Positions 8,599 to 16,366 of a stretch of DNA of 48,178 nucleotides are shown piece by piece. The translations under genes were made by a program, and so were the position numbers. Within the stretch, counting starts at the first letter, position 1, and each line of letters starts with the position of its first letter. The notes below the pieces were generated by a model that did no database searches, was not told the DNA's origin, and was given only the letters and a program-made list of their open reading frames with translations. Origin of the DNA: JBGTCD01 sp041749015 (lineage in GTDB: Bacteria; Bacteroidota; Bacteroidia; Cytophagales; Cyclobacteriaceae); contig JBGTCD010000142.1 in NCBI GenBank assembly GCA_041749015.1, positions 1 through 48,178 on the forward strand. The letters run 5' to 3'.

Positions 8599-8630
8599 AA
8601 AAATCCTGACCCATTCGGGCCAGGATTTTT
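8599..8630 (-). terminator. Intrinsic terminator after the tRNA-like RNA
   Basis: A near-perfect inverted repeat, AAAATCCTGGCCC / GGGTCAGGATTTT on the minus strand, with a short GAAT loop and a run of T. It lies four bases past the tRNA-like RNA. The mirror-image A/T runs mean it could also act on the plus strand. Confidence 0.75.
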
Positions 8631-8634
8631 GTTG

Positions 8635-8748
8635 CTGTAGGGGAAGGATTCGAACCTCCACGGAGCAGTTGGCCTCTCAGAAGAGCTTTATCCTGTTATC
8701 TCCACCCCCGGGACCGGAGGGCATGTCTGCCTGTTTCAACACCCTACA
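8635..8748 (-). ncRNA. tRNA-like RNA with an exceptionally long structured variable arm
   Basis: On the minus strand a perfect 7-bp acceptor stem forms between TGTAGGG (8748-8742) and CCCTACA (8642-8636), with G at 8635 as the unpaired base. A 5-bp T-stem GGAGG/CCTTC with the loop TTCGAAT sits directly against it, and the D-loop-like AAACAGGCAGA follows the 5' acceptor strand. The stem in the anticodon position is CCCTC/GGGGG with loop CGGTCCC, which lacks the universal U33 and gives no normal anticodon. Between it and the T-arm lie about 45 bases that fold as GGAG/CTCC, then CAG/CTG, then CTCT/AGAG capped by TCTG. The TAnnTTTG element upstream and the terminator downstream suggest it is transcribed alone. 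It may be a defunct or repurposed type II tRNA; CCA is not encoded. Confidence 0.65.
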
Positions 8749-8767
8749 TTGTAACCTTTGGTTATGA

Positions 8768-8775
8768 CAAAGTTA
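8768..8775 (-). promoter_or_regulatory. Candidate -7 element for the tRNA-like RNA
   Basis: TAACTTTG on the minus strand is an exact TAnnTTTG match, 19 bases before the acceptor stem. Just after it, TAACCAAAGGTTA can form a small leader hairpin. Confidence 0.5.
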
Positions 8776-8875
8776 ATAGACCGATCTATTTTTTAAAAAT
8801 ATTATCAGCATATATCAAAAACTTTTCATTATTTTTAAAAATAAATTAATATCATTACAAATTTAAAAATTAGGT

Positions 8876-9352
8876 ATGTCAGAAAATATAGAAAATTATA
8901 AAATTGATAATGTGGATTTTAGAATCTTGAATGAATTGACCAAGGATGCCAAAAAACCTTACACAGAGGTAGCCAAAAAGGCTTTTGTTTCAGGGGGTAC
9001 CGTGCACGTAAGAATGAAAAAACTGGAAGACCATGGTATTGTGAAAGGTACCACCCTGGCATTGGATTACGCTAAACTTGGCTATGACATCACTGCATTT
9101 ATTGGTATTTTTCTCGAAAAAAGTGCCCTTTATGAGGAGGTGGTCAGAGACCTTAGTAAGATCAAAGAGATCACCAACATCCACTATACTACCGGGCATT
9201 ACAGTATGTTCGCACGACTTCACTGCAGGGATACGCGCCACCTCAAAGACGTACTATATGATAAAATACAGCACATCAACGGCATTGTAAGAACGGACAC
9301 CATGATTTCTCTTGAGGAAAGTCTCAACAGAGGCATGGACTTGAGTCTTTAG
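8876..9352 (+). CDS. Lrp/AsnC family transcriptional regulator
   Basis: A 158-residue regulator. The N-terminal winged helix-turn-helix (about residues 11-58) contains VDFRILNELTKDAKKPYTEV, followed by VSGGTVHVRMKKLEDHGIVKGTTL, the recognition helix and wing. The C-terminal RAM/ligand domain (about 68-150) has ITAFIGIFLE and ends in RTDTMISLEESLNRG. Members are octameric DNA-binding proteins that respond to amino acids. It lies 106 bases before sufB in the same direction. A separate promoter element precedes sufB, so this regulator could govern the suf operon or simply be a neighbour; the sequence does not decide. Confidence 0.92.
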   Translation: MSENIENYKIDNVDFRILNELTKDAKKPYTEVAKKAFVSGGTVHVRMKKLEDHGIVKGTTLALDYAKLGYDITAFIGIFLEKSALYEEVVRDLSKIKEITNIHYTTGHYSMFARLHCRDTRHLKDVLYDKIQHINGIVRTDTMISLEESLNRGMDLSL

Positions 9353-9415
9353 GTATGAATCCCTGAATTCAATATAAAAACGGATCGATGGAACATTAAA
9401 AACCATAAATTGTTT

Positions 9416-9423
9416 TACTTTTG
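9416..9423 (+). promoter_or_regulatory. Candidate -7 element of the suf operon
   Basis: TACTTTTG is an exact TAnnTTTG match, 35 bases upstream of the sufB ATG, giving a short 5' leader. No convincing -33 TTTG is seen at the usual distance. Confidence 0.5.
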
Positions 9424-9458
9424 TAGTAAACCTGGAACGAGTCTAAAATAAGACCGGA

Positions 9459-10904
9459 ATGAGTAAAGACGACAAAATATTAGAAGAATATACCTCCAAA
9501 GAATACGAGCATGGATGGACTATCGATATAGAAGCAGACGAGGCTCCTAAAGGCCTTAGTGAGGAAATTATACGGTTTATTTCAGCAAAAAAAGAGGAGC
9601 CGGAGTGGCTTTTAGACTGGCGGCTTAAAGCCTACAGATTATGGGAGAAAATGGTAGAGCCCACCTGGCCCAATGTCTCATATAAAGCAGTGGATTATCA
9701 GGATATGATCTATTATTCTGCTCCAAAAAAGAAAAATACACCAGGAAGCCTTGATGAAATAGACCCAGAACTTAGAGAAACCTTTAAAAAGCTGGGGATA
9801 TCCCTTGAAGAACAAAAAAGACTTACCGGAGTAGCAGTAGATGCGGTCATTGATAGTGTCTCTGTAGCTACCACCTTCAAAAAGAAATTAGGAGAACTGG
9901 GCATCATTTTCTGCTCATTCAGCGAAGCCGTGCATGAGCATCCGGAATTGGTAAAAAAATACCTGGGTTCTGTGGTACCTCAAAACGACAATTATTTTGC
10001 CGCTCTCAATTCAGCAGTCTTTACCGATGGGTCATTCTGCTACATTCCCAAAGGGGTGCGCTGCCCCATGGAACTGAGCACCTACTTTCGAATCAATGCA
10101 GCAAAAACTGGTCAGTTTGAAAGAACCCTCATTATTGCTGAAGAAGGGTCCTATGTGAGTTACCTGGAAGGGTGTACCGCCCCGATGCGAGATGAAAATC
10201 AACTCCATGCCGCGGTGGTGGAAATATATGCCAAGGCAGATTCTGAGGTAAAATATTCTACCGTGCAAAACTGGTACCCCGGTGATAAAGACGGCAAAGG
10301 TGGGATTTACAACTTTGTGACCAAAAGAGGCATATGTGCCGGAGACCGGGCTAAAATTTCCTGGACTCAGGTAGAAACAGGCTCTGCCGTTACCTGGAAA
10401 TACCCATCATGCATTTTAAAGGGAGACTATTCAGTCGGGGAGTTTTATTCTGTCGCCATCACCAATAACAGGCAGCAAGCTGATACGGGCACTAAAATGA
10501 TCCATATAGGTAAAAACACCAAGTCCAGGATCGTTTCTAAAGGCGTTTCGGCTGGGCATTCCCAAAATAGTTACCGCGGGCAAGTCAAAATAATGAAGCG
10601 GGCTACAGGCTCAAGAAACTTTTCTCAATGCGACTCTTTACTTATGGGTAATCTATGTGGGGCTCATACTTTTCCCTATATTGATATAGAAAACAGCTCC
10701 TCTATAGTAGAGCATGAGGCGACTACTTCCAAAATTGGAGAAGATCAAATATTCTATTGTACCCAAAGAGGCATCGACGAAGAAAGTGCGGTGGCCTTGA
10801 TCGTCAATGGGTACTGTAAAGAAGTATTAAATCAACTGCCCATGGAGTTCGCAGTAGAGGCACAAAAGCTCCTAGCAATTACTTTGGAGGGAAGTGTTGG
10901 ATAA
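9459..10904 (+). CDS. sufB: Fe-S cluster assembly scaffold protein SufB
   Basis: A full-length 481-residue SufB, the scaffold subunit of the SufBCD complex that assembles Fe-S clusters in the cytoplasm. Typical segments are TFKKLGISLEEQKRLTGVAVDAV near residue 110, GTGMIH-like TGTKMIHIGKNTKSRIVSKG near 345, and the C-terminal block containing CDSLLMGNLCGAHTFPYI, HEATTSKIGEDQIFYCTQRG and VNGYCKEV. These hold the conserved cysteines and the histidine proposed for cluster building. It is the first gene of a run of seven genes with very short gaps. Confidence 0.98.
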   Translation: MSKDDKILEEYTSKEYEHGWTIDIEADEAPKGLSEEIIRFISAKKEEPEWLLDWRLKAYRLWEKMVEPTWPNVSYKAVDYQDMIYYSAPKKKNTPGSLDEIDPELRETFKKLGISLEEQKRLTGVAVDAVIDSVSVATTFKKKLGELGIIFCSFSEAVHEHPELVKKYLGSVVPQNDNYFAALNSAVFTDGSFCYIPKGVRCPMELSTYFRINAAKTGQFERTLIIAEEGSYVSYLEGCTAPMRDENQLHAAVVEIYAKADSEVKYSTVQNWYPGDKDGKGGIYNFVTKRGICAGDRAKISWTQVETGSAVTWKYPSCILKGDYSVGEFYSVAITNNRQQADTGTKMIHIGKNTKSRIVSKGVSAGHSQNSYRGQVKIMKRATGSRNFSQCDSLLMGNLCGAHTFPYIDIENSSSIVEHEATTSKIGEDQIFYCTQRGIDEESAVALIVNGYCKEVLNQLPMEFAVEAQKLLAITLEGSVG

Positions 10905-10931
10905 TCAAATTCTACACTTTTAATTTTAATC

Positions 10932-11678
10932 ATGTTAACCATAAAAAATCTACACGCTAGCGTAGAAAATCTCAATATATTAAATGGTATAGACCTCGAA
11001 GTCAAACCAGGAGAGGTTCATGCCCTCATGGGCCCTAATGGCTCCGGCAAAAGTACCCTCGCCTCAGTATTGGCAGGGAGAGAAGATTTTGAGGTTACTA
11101 AAGGCTCCATCACCTACAAAGGAATGGACCTTCTGGAGCTTTCCACTGAGGTTCGGGCAAGGGAGGGCATATTTCTGGCCTTTCAATATCCGGTAGAAAT
11201 ACCCGGGGTGAGTACCACCAACTTTTTAAAAACAGCCCTAAATCAGGTCCGTCAGCACCGGGGTCAAGACCCTTTGGATGCTGTTTCATTCCTGACTTTA
11301 ATTAAGGAAAAGATGAAACTGGTGGATATCAACCAGGCCTTAATGAGCAGGTCGCTTAACGAAGGTTTTTCCGGGGGTGAGAAGAAAAGAAATGAAATTT
11401 TTCAAATGGCAGTCATGGAACCTAAACTCGCCATCCTGGACGAAACAGACTCAGGCCTGGATATTGATGCGCTAAAAGTAGTCTCCAGAGGGGTGAATGC
11501 GCTTAAAACGAAAGATAATGCCATCATCGTAATCACCCATTATCAGCGGTTACTGGATTATATCGTACCTGATTTTGTCCATGTGCTTTCTAAAGGAAAG
11601 ATAGTGAAGACCGGTGACAAATCCCTTGCCCTGGAGCTTGAGGAAAAAGGATACGACTGGCTCAAGGCTGAAGTTTAA
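10932..11678 (+). CDS. sufC: Fe-S cluster assembly ATPase SufC
   Basis: A 248-residue ABC-type ATPase that powers the SufBCD scaffold. It has Walker A GPNGSGKSTLASVLAG (about residues 34-49), the Q-loop AFQYPVEIPGV, the signature-like SLNEGFSGGEKKRNEIFQ, Walker B PKLAILDETDSGLD and the H-loop VITHYQRLL, in that order. The length is normal. It lies 27 bases after sufB and three before sufD. Confidence 0.98.
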   Translation: MLTIKNLHASVENLNILNGIDLEVKPGEVHALMGPNGSGKSTLASVLAGREDFEVTKGSITYKGMDLLELSTEVRAREGIFLAFQYPVEIPGVSTTNFLKTALNQVRQHRGQDPLDAVSFLTLIKEKMKLVDINQALMSRSLNEGFSGGEKKRNEIFQMAVMEPKLAILDETDSGLDIDALKVVSRGVNALKTKDNAIIVITHYQRLLDYIVPDFVHVLSKGKIVKTGDKSLALELEEKGYDWLKAEV

Positions 11679-11681
11679 TTT

Positions 11682-13010
11682 ATGAATTTGATGCAAACAA
11701 TACCTTTACCACAAAATATTAAGGATGAGTTCCAAACTTTCGAGGCCCTGCTGAATGGTTCGAAGGAACCGCCGCTGCATGCCATCAGGACTCAAGCCTG
11801 GGGGCAGCTTCAGGAATTGGGGATTCCCGGCCCAAAAAGTGAGGATTACAGAAATACCCCTATTGGTAAAAAGCTCAGCAATACAGTAAGCACTAATACA
11901 AAAACTGAGAGCTATTGGAACGAAAAGACCATAAAAAATTCTAAGGGTCCAAATATTAAAGGCTATAAAATTATATTGATCAATGGCCGTTTTGATCCAG
12001 ATTTATCGGATGCTATCCCAGGAGATATTGGGGTAGAAATCACGCCTCTAAATACTGCCCTTGGTTCTAACCAGGAATGGGTAGAAGATTTTAATAAAAG
12101 ATTTAAAGGTCACGGAAATGAACCTTTCGTATTGCTCAATAATGCTTTTTTGAAAAATGGATACTGCCTTAAAATTAAAGAAGGTGCGCAGATTAAAGAC
12201 CCCTTTTTAATTTACCATTTCACAGATGAAGGCGGCGGTTCTGCCGTAGAGAATTGTAAAAACTTCATTCATGCCGGGGCCTCTAGCAAATGCGCAGTAT
12301 TTACCTTCCACTACCACCATGGTGCAGGCAATACCCTGATCAATTATGGAGAAGATATCATCGTGGAGGCCAATGCCCACTTAGATTTCCTTAAAATTCA
12401 GGATCAGACGGAGGAGTTATTCTCAGTTGACAACACCAGGGTACTTCAGGAAAAAGATAGCCGGTTTACCATCTTTACCCTCTCCTCTCATGGGTCCATG
12501 ATTAGAAATAATTTGCACATCGGGCTCAATGACTCAGGCATCGAATCCAATATGTACGGGTTGTATCTACTTGATGGTCAGGCTCATGTAGACCACCATA
12601 CCATTGTGGATCACAGAATGCCACATTCAGTAAGCAATGAACTATACAAAGGCGTCATTGATGATGCCGCACATGGTGTATTTAATGGAAAGATATTCGT
12701 TAGAAAGGACGCTCAAAAGACTAATGCTTTTCAATCCAATAAAAACATTCTCCTTTCTGATGATGCAGTGATTAACACAAAACCTCAGTTGGAGATTTGG
12801 GCAGATGATGTGAAATGCTCTCATGGCTGTACTACAGGTCAATTGGATGAGGAAGCACAATTTTATTTACAGACCAGGGGATTGAGTAAAAAATCAGCAA
12901 GGGCCATGTTATTATTTGCTTTTGCAGTAGATGTCCTTGAACATATCAGTAATACAGAGGTTAAATCGTATCTGACAGAAATTATCCAAAAACGACTTAA
13001 CCCATCCTAA
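11682..13010 (+). CDS. sufD: Fe-S cluster assembly protein SufD
   Basis: A 442-residue SufD, the partner of SufB in the SufBC2D scaffold. The N-terminal helical part includes GIPGPKSEDYRNTPIGKKL, and the parallel beta-helix core leads to the C-terminal family block FNGKIFVRKDAQKTNAFQSN, KPQLEIWADDVKCSHGCTTG and ARAMLLFAFA. The histidine and cysteine in KCSHGCTTG are family-conserved. The stop codon overlaps the sufS start (TAATG), which suggests coupled translation. Confidence 0.97.
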   Translation: MNLMQTIPLPQNIKDEFQTFEALLNGSKEPPLHAIRTQAWGQLQELGIPGPKSEDYRNTPIGKKLSNTVSTNTKTESYWNEKTIKNSKGPNIKGYKIILINGRFDPDLSDAIPGDIGVEITPLNTALGSNQEWVEDFNKRFKGHGNEPFVLLNNAFLKNGYCLKIKEGAQIKDPFLIYHFTDEGGGSAVENCKNFIHAGASSKCAVFTFHYHHGAGNTLINYGEDIIVEANAHLDFLKIQDQTEELFSVDNTRVLQEKDSRFTIFTLSSHGSMIRNNLHIGLNDSGIESNMYGLYLLDGQAHVDHHTIVDHRMPHSVSNELYKGVIDDAAHGVFNGKIFVRKDAQKTNAFQSNKNILLSDDAVINTKPQLEIWADDVKCSHGCTTGQLDEEAQFYLQTRGLSKKSARAMLLFAFAVDVLEHISNTEVKSYLTEIIQKRLNPS

Positions 13011-14251
13011 TGGCTACTGCAATAAACTCCATTCCAATGGATGTGCATAAGATTAGAGCGCAATTCCCGGTTTTAGACCAGCAGGTCAATGGCAAACCAT
13101 TGGCTTACTTTGATAATGCCGCTACTACCCAAAAACCTATTGCAGTAATTGATGCTCTGAATACTTATTATAAAGAATACAATGCCAACATTCACAGGGG
13201 CATTCATACCCTGGCGGAAAAGGCAACTAAAGCCTTTGAGGAGACCAGAAAAACGATGGCCACCTTCGTAAATGCAGGTGAAGCCGAAGAAATAGTATTT
13301 ACAAGAGGTACTACCGAAAGCATCAACCTAGTGGCTGCCACCTATGGTCGCAGGATGGTGCATCAAGGGGATGAAATCATCATTTCTACTTTAGAGCATC
13401 ACTCTAATATAGTGCCATGGCAGATGCTATGTGAAGAGAAACAGGCTACCCTCAAAATAATACCTGTTTCAGAAGAAGGGGTATTGGATATTTACCAATA
13501 CAAAGCCTTGCTCTCGGAAAAAACCAGAATTGTAGCAGTAAACCATGCCTCTAATAGTCTTGGTACCATTAATCCAGTTAAAGAAATTATCAAACTGGCT
13601 CATGATGCAGGCGCTGTGGTGCTGATCGATGGCGCCCAGGCCGGTCCGCACCTTGAGATTGATGTCCAATCATTAGATTGTGACTTCTATGCTATGTCAG
13701 CTCACAAAATGTATGGGCCTACCGGTGTTGGGCTGCTTTATGGTAAGCGGAAACATCTCGAAAAAATGCCCCCCTATCAAGGTGGTGGCGAAATGATCAA
13801 AGAGGTCACATTCAAAGGCACGACCTACAACGACATCCCTTATAAGTTTGAGGCCGGTACACCCAATATTGCGGATGTAGTGGCTTGGCACTATGCCACT
13901 GAATTTATTACCCAGTTGGGTAAAGAAACAATAGAAGCTCATGAGAGAATGCTTTTAAAGCATGCCCACGAGGTACTCAGTGAAATACCCGGTTTACAAT
14001 TTATAGGGGTGGCTCCTGAAAAGGTAAGCGTGGTATCATTTCTGGTGGATGGCATCCATCCGTTTGACCTGGGCATGATGCTGGATGCAGTAGGCATAGC
14101 TGTACGCACAGGGCATCACTGTACGCAGCCACTGATGGATTTTTTGGGTATTGAAGGAACGGTTAGAGCATCGTTTGCTGTTTACAATACGAAAGAAGAA
14201 ATTGATCGCCTCGGTGCAAGCTTGACCAGAGTGATTAAATATATGAAGTAA
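13010..14251 (+). CDS. sufS: Cysteine desulfurase SufS
   Basis: A 413-residue PLP-dependent class V aminotransferase-fold enzyme that takes sulfur from cysteine as a persulfide for Fe-S assembly. Recognisable parts are YFDNAATTQKP near residue 28, the segment TRGTTESINLVA, the PLP-lysine motif FYAMSAHKMYGPTG near residues 225-238, and the mobile loop RTGHHCTQPLMDFLG that carries the catalytic cysteine near residue 368. It overlaps both neighbours by one base (TAATG), and SufE follows as its sulfur acceptor. Confidence 0.98.
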   Translation: MATAINSIPMDVHKIRAQFPVLDQQVNGKPLAYFDNAATTQKPIAVIDALNTYYKEYNANIHRGIHTLAEKATKAFEETRKTMATFVNAGEAEEIVFTRGTTESINLVAATYGRRMVHQGDEIIISTLEHHSNIVPWQMLCEEKQATLKIIPVSEEGVLDIYQYKALLSEKTRIVAVNHASNSLGTINPVKEIIKLAHDAGAVVLIDGAQAGPHLEIDVQSLDCDFYAMSAHKMYGPTGVGLLYGKRKHLEKMPPYQGGGEMIKEVTFKGTTYNDIPYKFEAGTPNIADVVAWHYATEFITQLGKETIEAHERMLLKHAHEVLSEIPGLQFIGVAPEKVSVVSFLVDGIHPFDLGMMLDAVGIAVRTGHHCTQPLMDFLGIEGTVRASFAVYNTKEEIDRLGASLTRVIKYMK

Positions 14252-14682
14252 TGAGTCAAATTAATGAGATACAGGATTCCATCATCGAGGATTTCGCGGT
14301 TCTGGATGGTGACAGGGAAATGACCAATTTCTATGTCATGGAATTAGGGCAAAAACTTCCAGAATTGCCTGAACAGTATAAAACGGACGATTTTATAGTA
14401 AAAGGATGCCAATCAAAGGTGTGGCTTAAATCTGAACTTGAGGATGGTAGGGTGCGGTTTGCCGCGGACAGCAATACGGCCATTACTAAAGGCCTCGTAA
14501 GTTTATTAGTCAGAATTTTTGACAAACAGGCACCGGATGATATTCTCAATGCAGACCTCTATTTTATGGAGCGGATTGGAATGGACCGGTTTATAGGCAC
14601 TCAGCGGTCCAATGGGTTTGCCGCCATGATCAAGCAAATGAAATTATATGCCCTGGCATTGAAGACTAAAATAGAAGCATAA
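14251..14682 (+). CDS. sufE: Sulfur acceptor SufE
   Basis: A 143-residue SufE, which takes the persulfide from SufS and passes it to SufB. The key cysteine lies in DFIVKGCQSKVWLKSELEDG at about residue 53, the family position. The start overlaps the sufS stop (TAATG). The length and the ends are normal. Confidence 0.96.
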   Translation: MSQINEIQDSIIEDFAVLDGDREMTNFYVMELGQKLPELPEQYKTDDFIVKGCQSKVWLKSELEDGRVRFAADSNTAITKGLVSLLVRIFDKQAPDDILNADLYFMERIGMDRFIGTQRSNGFAAMIKQMKLYALALKTKIEA

Positions 14683-14684
14683 TT

Positions 14685-15005
14685 ATGTCAGAAGACAATA
14701 ACGAACCATTAAAAGAAAAGGTAATCACTGCCATTAAGACTGTATATGACCCGGAGATTCCGGTGGATGTATTCGAACTGGGATTGATCTATGAGATCAA
14801 TGTTTACCCCGTAAATAACGTCTATGTACTCATGACCCTCACTTCCCCAAATTGCCCTGCCGCTGAGACCATTCCCAGCGAAATAGAGCAGCGCATCCAG
14901 GAGGTAGAAGGTGTGAATGAGGTCAATGTAGAAATAACCTTCGACCCTCCCTATACTCAGGATATGATGTCAGAAGCAGCAAAACTTGAGCTGGGCTTTT
15001 TATAA
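14685..15005 (+). CDS. DUF59/MIP18-family (SufT-like) Fe-S maturation protein
   Basis: A 106-residue DUF59 protein. It has the family opening KVITAIKTVYDPEIPVDVFE, the GLIYEINV strand, and the conserved TLTSPNCPAAETIP with its single cysteine near residue 56. DUF59 proteins such as SufT help mature Fe-S proteins, probably by cluster carriage. It is two bases after sufE and clearly inside the operon, which supports that role. Confidence 0.93.
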   Translation: MSEDNNEPLKEKVITAIKTVYDPEIPVDVFELGLIYEINVYPVNNVYVLMTLTSPNCPAAETIPSEIEQRIQEVEGVNEVNVEITFDPPYTQDMMSEAAKLELGFL

Positions 15006-15039
15006 TTCAGATTTTTAAAATTTAAAACCTTATACCAAT

Positions 15040-15456
15040 ATGTATCCAGAAGAACTTGTAGCACCAATGAGGACCGATTTGACCTCTGTTGGATTTAAAG
15101 AATTCAAAACGGCTGAAGCAGTTGAGGACCACCTAACAGACCATAAAGGCACAACCTTAATTATGATCAATTCAGTGTGCGGCTGTGCTGCCGGTGCGGC
15201 CAGACCAGGCGTAAAGTGGGCCGTTTCACAAAGTAATAAAAAGCCTGACGTACTGGCAACTGTATTTGCCGGTGTGGATCAGGAGGCCGTACAGCGGACC
15301 AGAGAGTTTACAGCACCCTATCCCCCATCATCCCCAGCCATAGCCTTATTTAAGGATGGTGAACTCGTGCATTTTGTAGAACGCCATCATATAGAAGGCC
15401 GAAATGCTGAGATGATAGGCAACCATTTACTGGAAGTATTCGACGAGTACTGCTAA
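15040..15456 (+). CDS. BrxA/BrxB family bacilliredoxin
   Basis: A 138-residue protein of the YphP/YqiW family, with NSVCGCAAGAARPGVKWA at about residues 45-62. The CGC motif is the redox-active pair that reduces bacillithiol- or other thiol-mixed disulfides on proteins. The later YPPSSPAIALFKDGELVHFVER segment is also typical. It is the last gene before the operon's terminator, which suggests protection of thiols linked to Fe-S assembly. Whether this organism makes bacillithiol cannot be seen here. Confidence 0.93.
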   Translation: MYPEELVAPMRTDLTSVGFKEFKTAEAVEDHLTDHKGTTLIMINSVCGCAAGAARPGVKWAVSQSNKKPDVLATVFAGVDQEAVQRTREFTAPYPPSSPAIALFKDGELVHFVERHHIEGRNAEMIGNHLLEVFDEYC

Positions 15457-15462
15457 AAAACT

Positions 15463-15484
15463 AAAGGGCTTCGGCCCTTTTTTT
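15463..15484 (+). terminator. Intrinsic terminator of the suf operon (UUCG loop)
   Basis: AAAGGGC and GCCCTTT form a 7-bp stem around a TTCG tetraloop and are followed by a T run. It begins seven bases after the bacilliredoxin stop. A run of A before the stem means it can also stop the convergent SDR transcript. Confidence 0.9.
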
Positions 15485-16265
15485 ATTTCGCTTTATCCTG
15501 AATCTTTCTTGCTAGAGCTACTGTAAGGCTGCGTGGGGCAAATCTTACGGAATTGGCCAAAAGATAATTTTTAAATCCGTGAATGGCCGTCATCTTACCT
15601 TTCATCATGGCCTTATAGCCGTATTCGGCAACTTCAAGAGAGGTAGGTAGCTTTTTATTTTTCACCAGCTTACTCTCTTCCATAGCGGCAGCTTTCTGAA
15701 AGTTGCTCTCCGTAGCCCCTGGGCAAAGTGCAGTCACTGTAACGCCCGTATCCTTGAGTTCGTTGTAGATCGCTTCGCTGAAATGCAACACATAGGCTTT
15801 GGAAGCAAAGTAAACCGCCATGGTGGGTCCTGGCTGAAAGGCCGCTGTGGAGGCGACATTCATCACTTTGCCATATTTCTTGGTTACCATATCAGGGATG
15901 AATAATTTACATAATAAGGTGAGGGATTTGATATTGAGGTCAATCATTCCGGCAGTCTTTTCCCAATCACTTTCTACAAAAAAACCGAAGTCCCCGAATC
16001 CTGCATTATTGATCAGGTAGTCAATCTTCCATCCTTCTTTTTGGCAGGTACTATACACCTTGCGGACTTCTTCCATATTACTCAGATCAGCCGGAATTAC
16101 GTGGGCAGAAACACTGTGTTCCACCTGGAGGGATTCTTGAAGCTGCTCCAGGGCTTCCTGATTTCTTGCTACCAATACCAGATCTATTTGCTCCCTGGCC
16201 ATAACCCTGGCCAACTCCAAACCTATACCGGATGAGGCTCCGGTAATTAATGCTGTTTTTCTCAT
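15483..16265 (-). CDS. SDR-family oxidoreductase
   Basis: A 260-residue short-chain dehydrogenase/reductase. It shows the Rossmann motif TGASSGIGLELA (residues 7-18), DLSNMEEV, NNAGFGDFG in the middle, and the catalytic serine block ASTAAFQPGPTMAVYFASKAY with YFASK as YxxxK at about residues 151-155. It resembles the DltE/YqjQ-like SDRs, most of which use NADP(H) on unknown substrates. The stop sits on the suf terminator. The neighbours do not name a substrate. Confidence 0.9.
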   Translation of the reverse strand: MRKTALITGASSGIGLELARVMAREQIDLVLVARNQEALEQLQESLQVEHSVSAHVIPADLSNMEEVRKVYSTCQKEGWKIDYLINNAGFGDFGFFVESDWEKTAGMIDLNIKSLTLLCKLFIPDMVTKKYGKVMNVASTAAFQPGPTMAVYFASKAYVLHFSEAIYNELKDTGVTVTALCPGATESNFQKAAAMEESKLVKNKKLPTSLEVAEYGYKAMMKGKMTAIHGFKNYLLANSVRFAPRSLTVALARKIQDKAK

Positions 16266-16366
16266 GAAATTAAGTTTAAAGTGAATTAATTTTTTAAAAA
16301 AACTTTTATACGTATGGTTGCACTTTCACTAAAAACAACCATCACCAATACAGATTTTAATTCGCT

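Noticed and set aside
8635..8748. Ordinary tRNA (Leu, Ser or Tyr) or tmRNA
   Set aside because: The anticodon loop lacks U33, the variable region is far too long for a normal type II tRNA, and a tmRNA would be about three times longer with a tag frame.
8635..8748. Selenocysteine tRNA
   Set aside because: The acceptor stem is 7 bp with a 5-bp T-stem, and no UCA anticodon is present.
5333..8875. Possible CRISPR array near cas6
   Set aside because: Reading both strands here and in the 6134-6307 gap showed no regularly spaced direct repeats.
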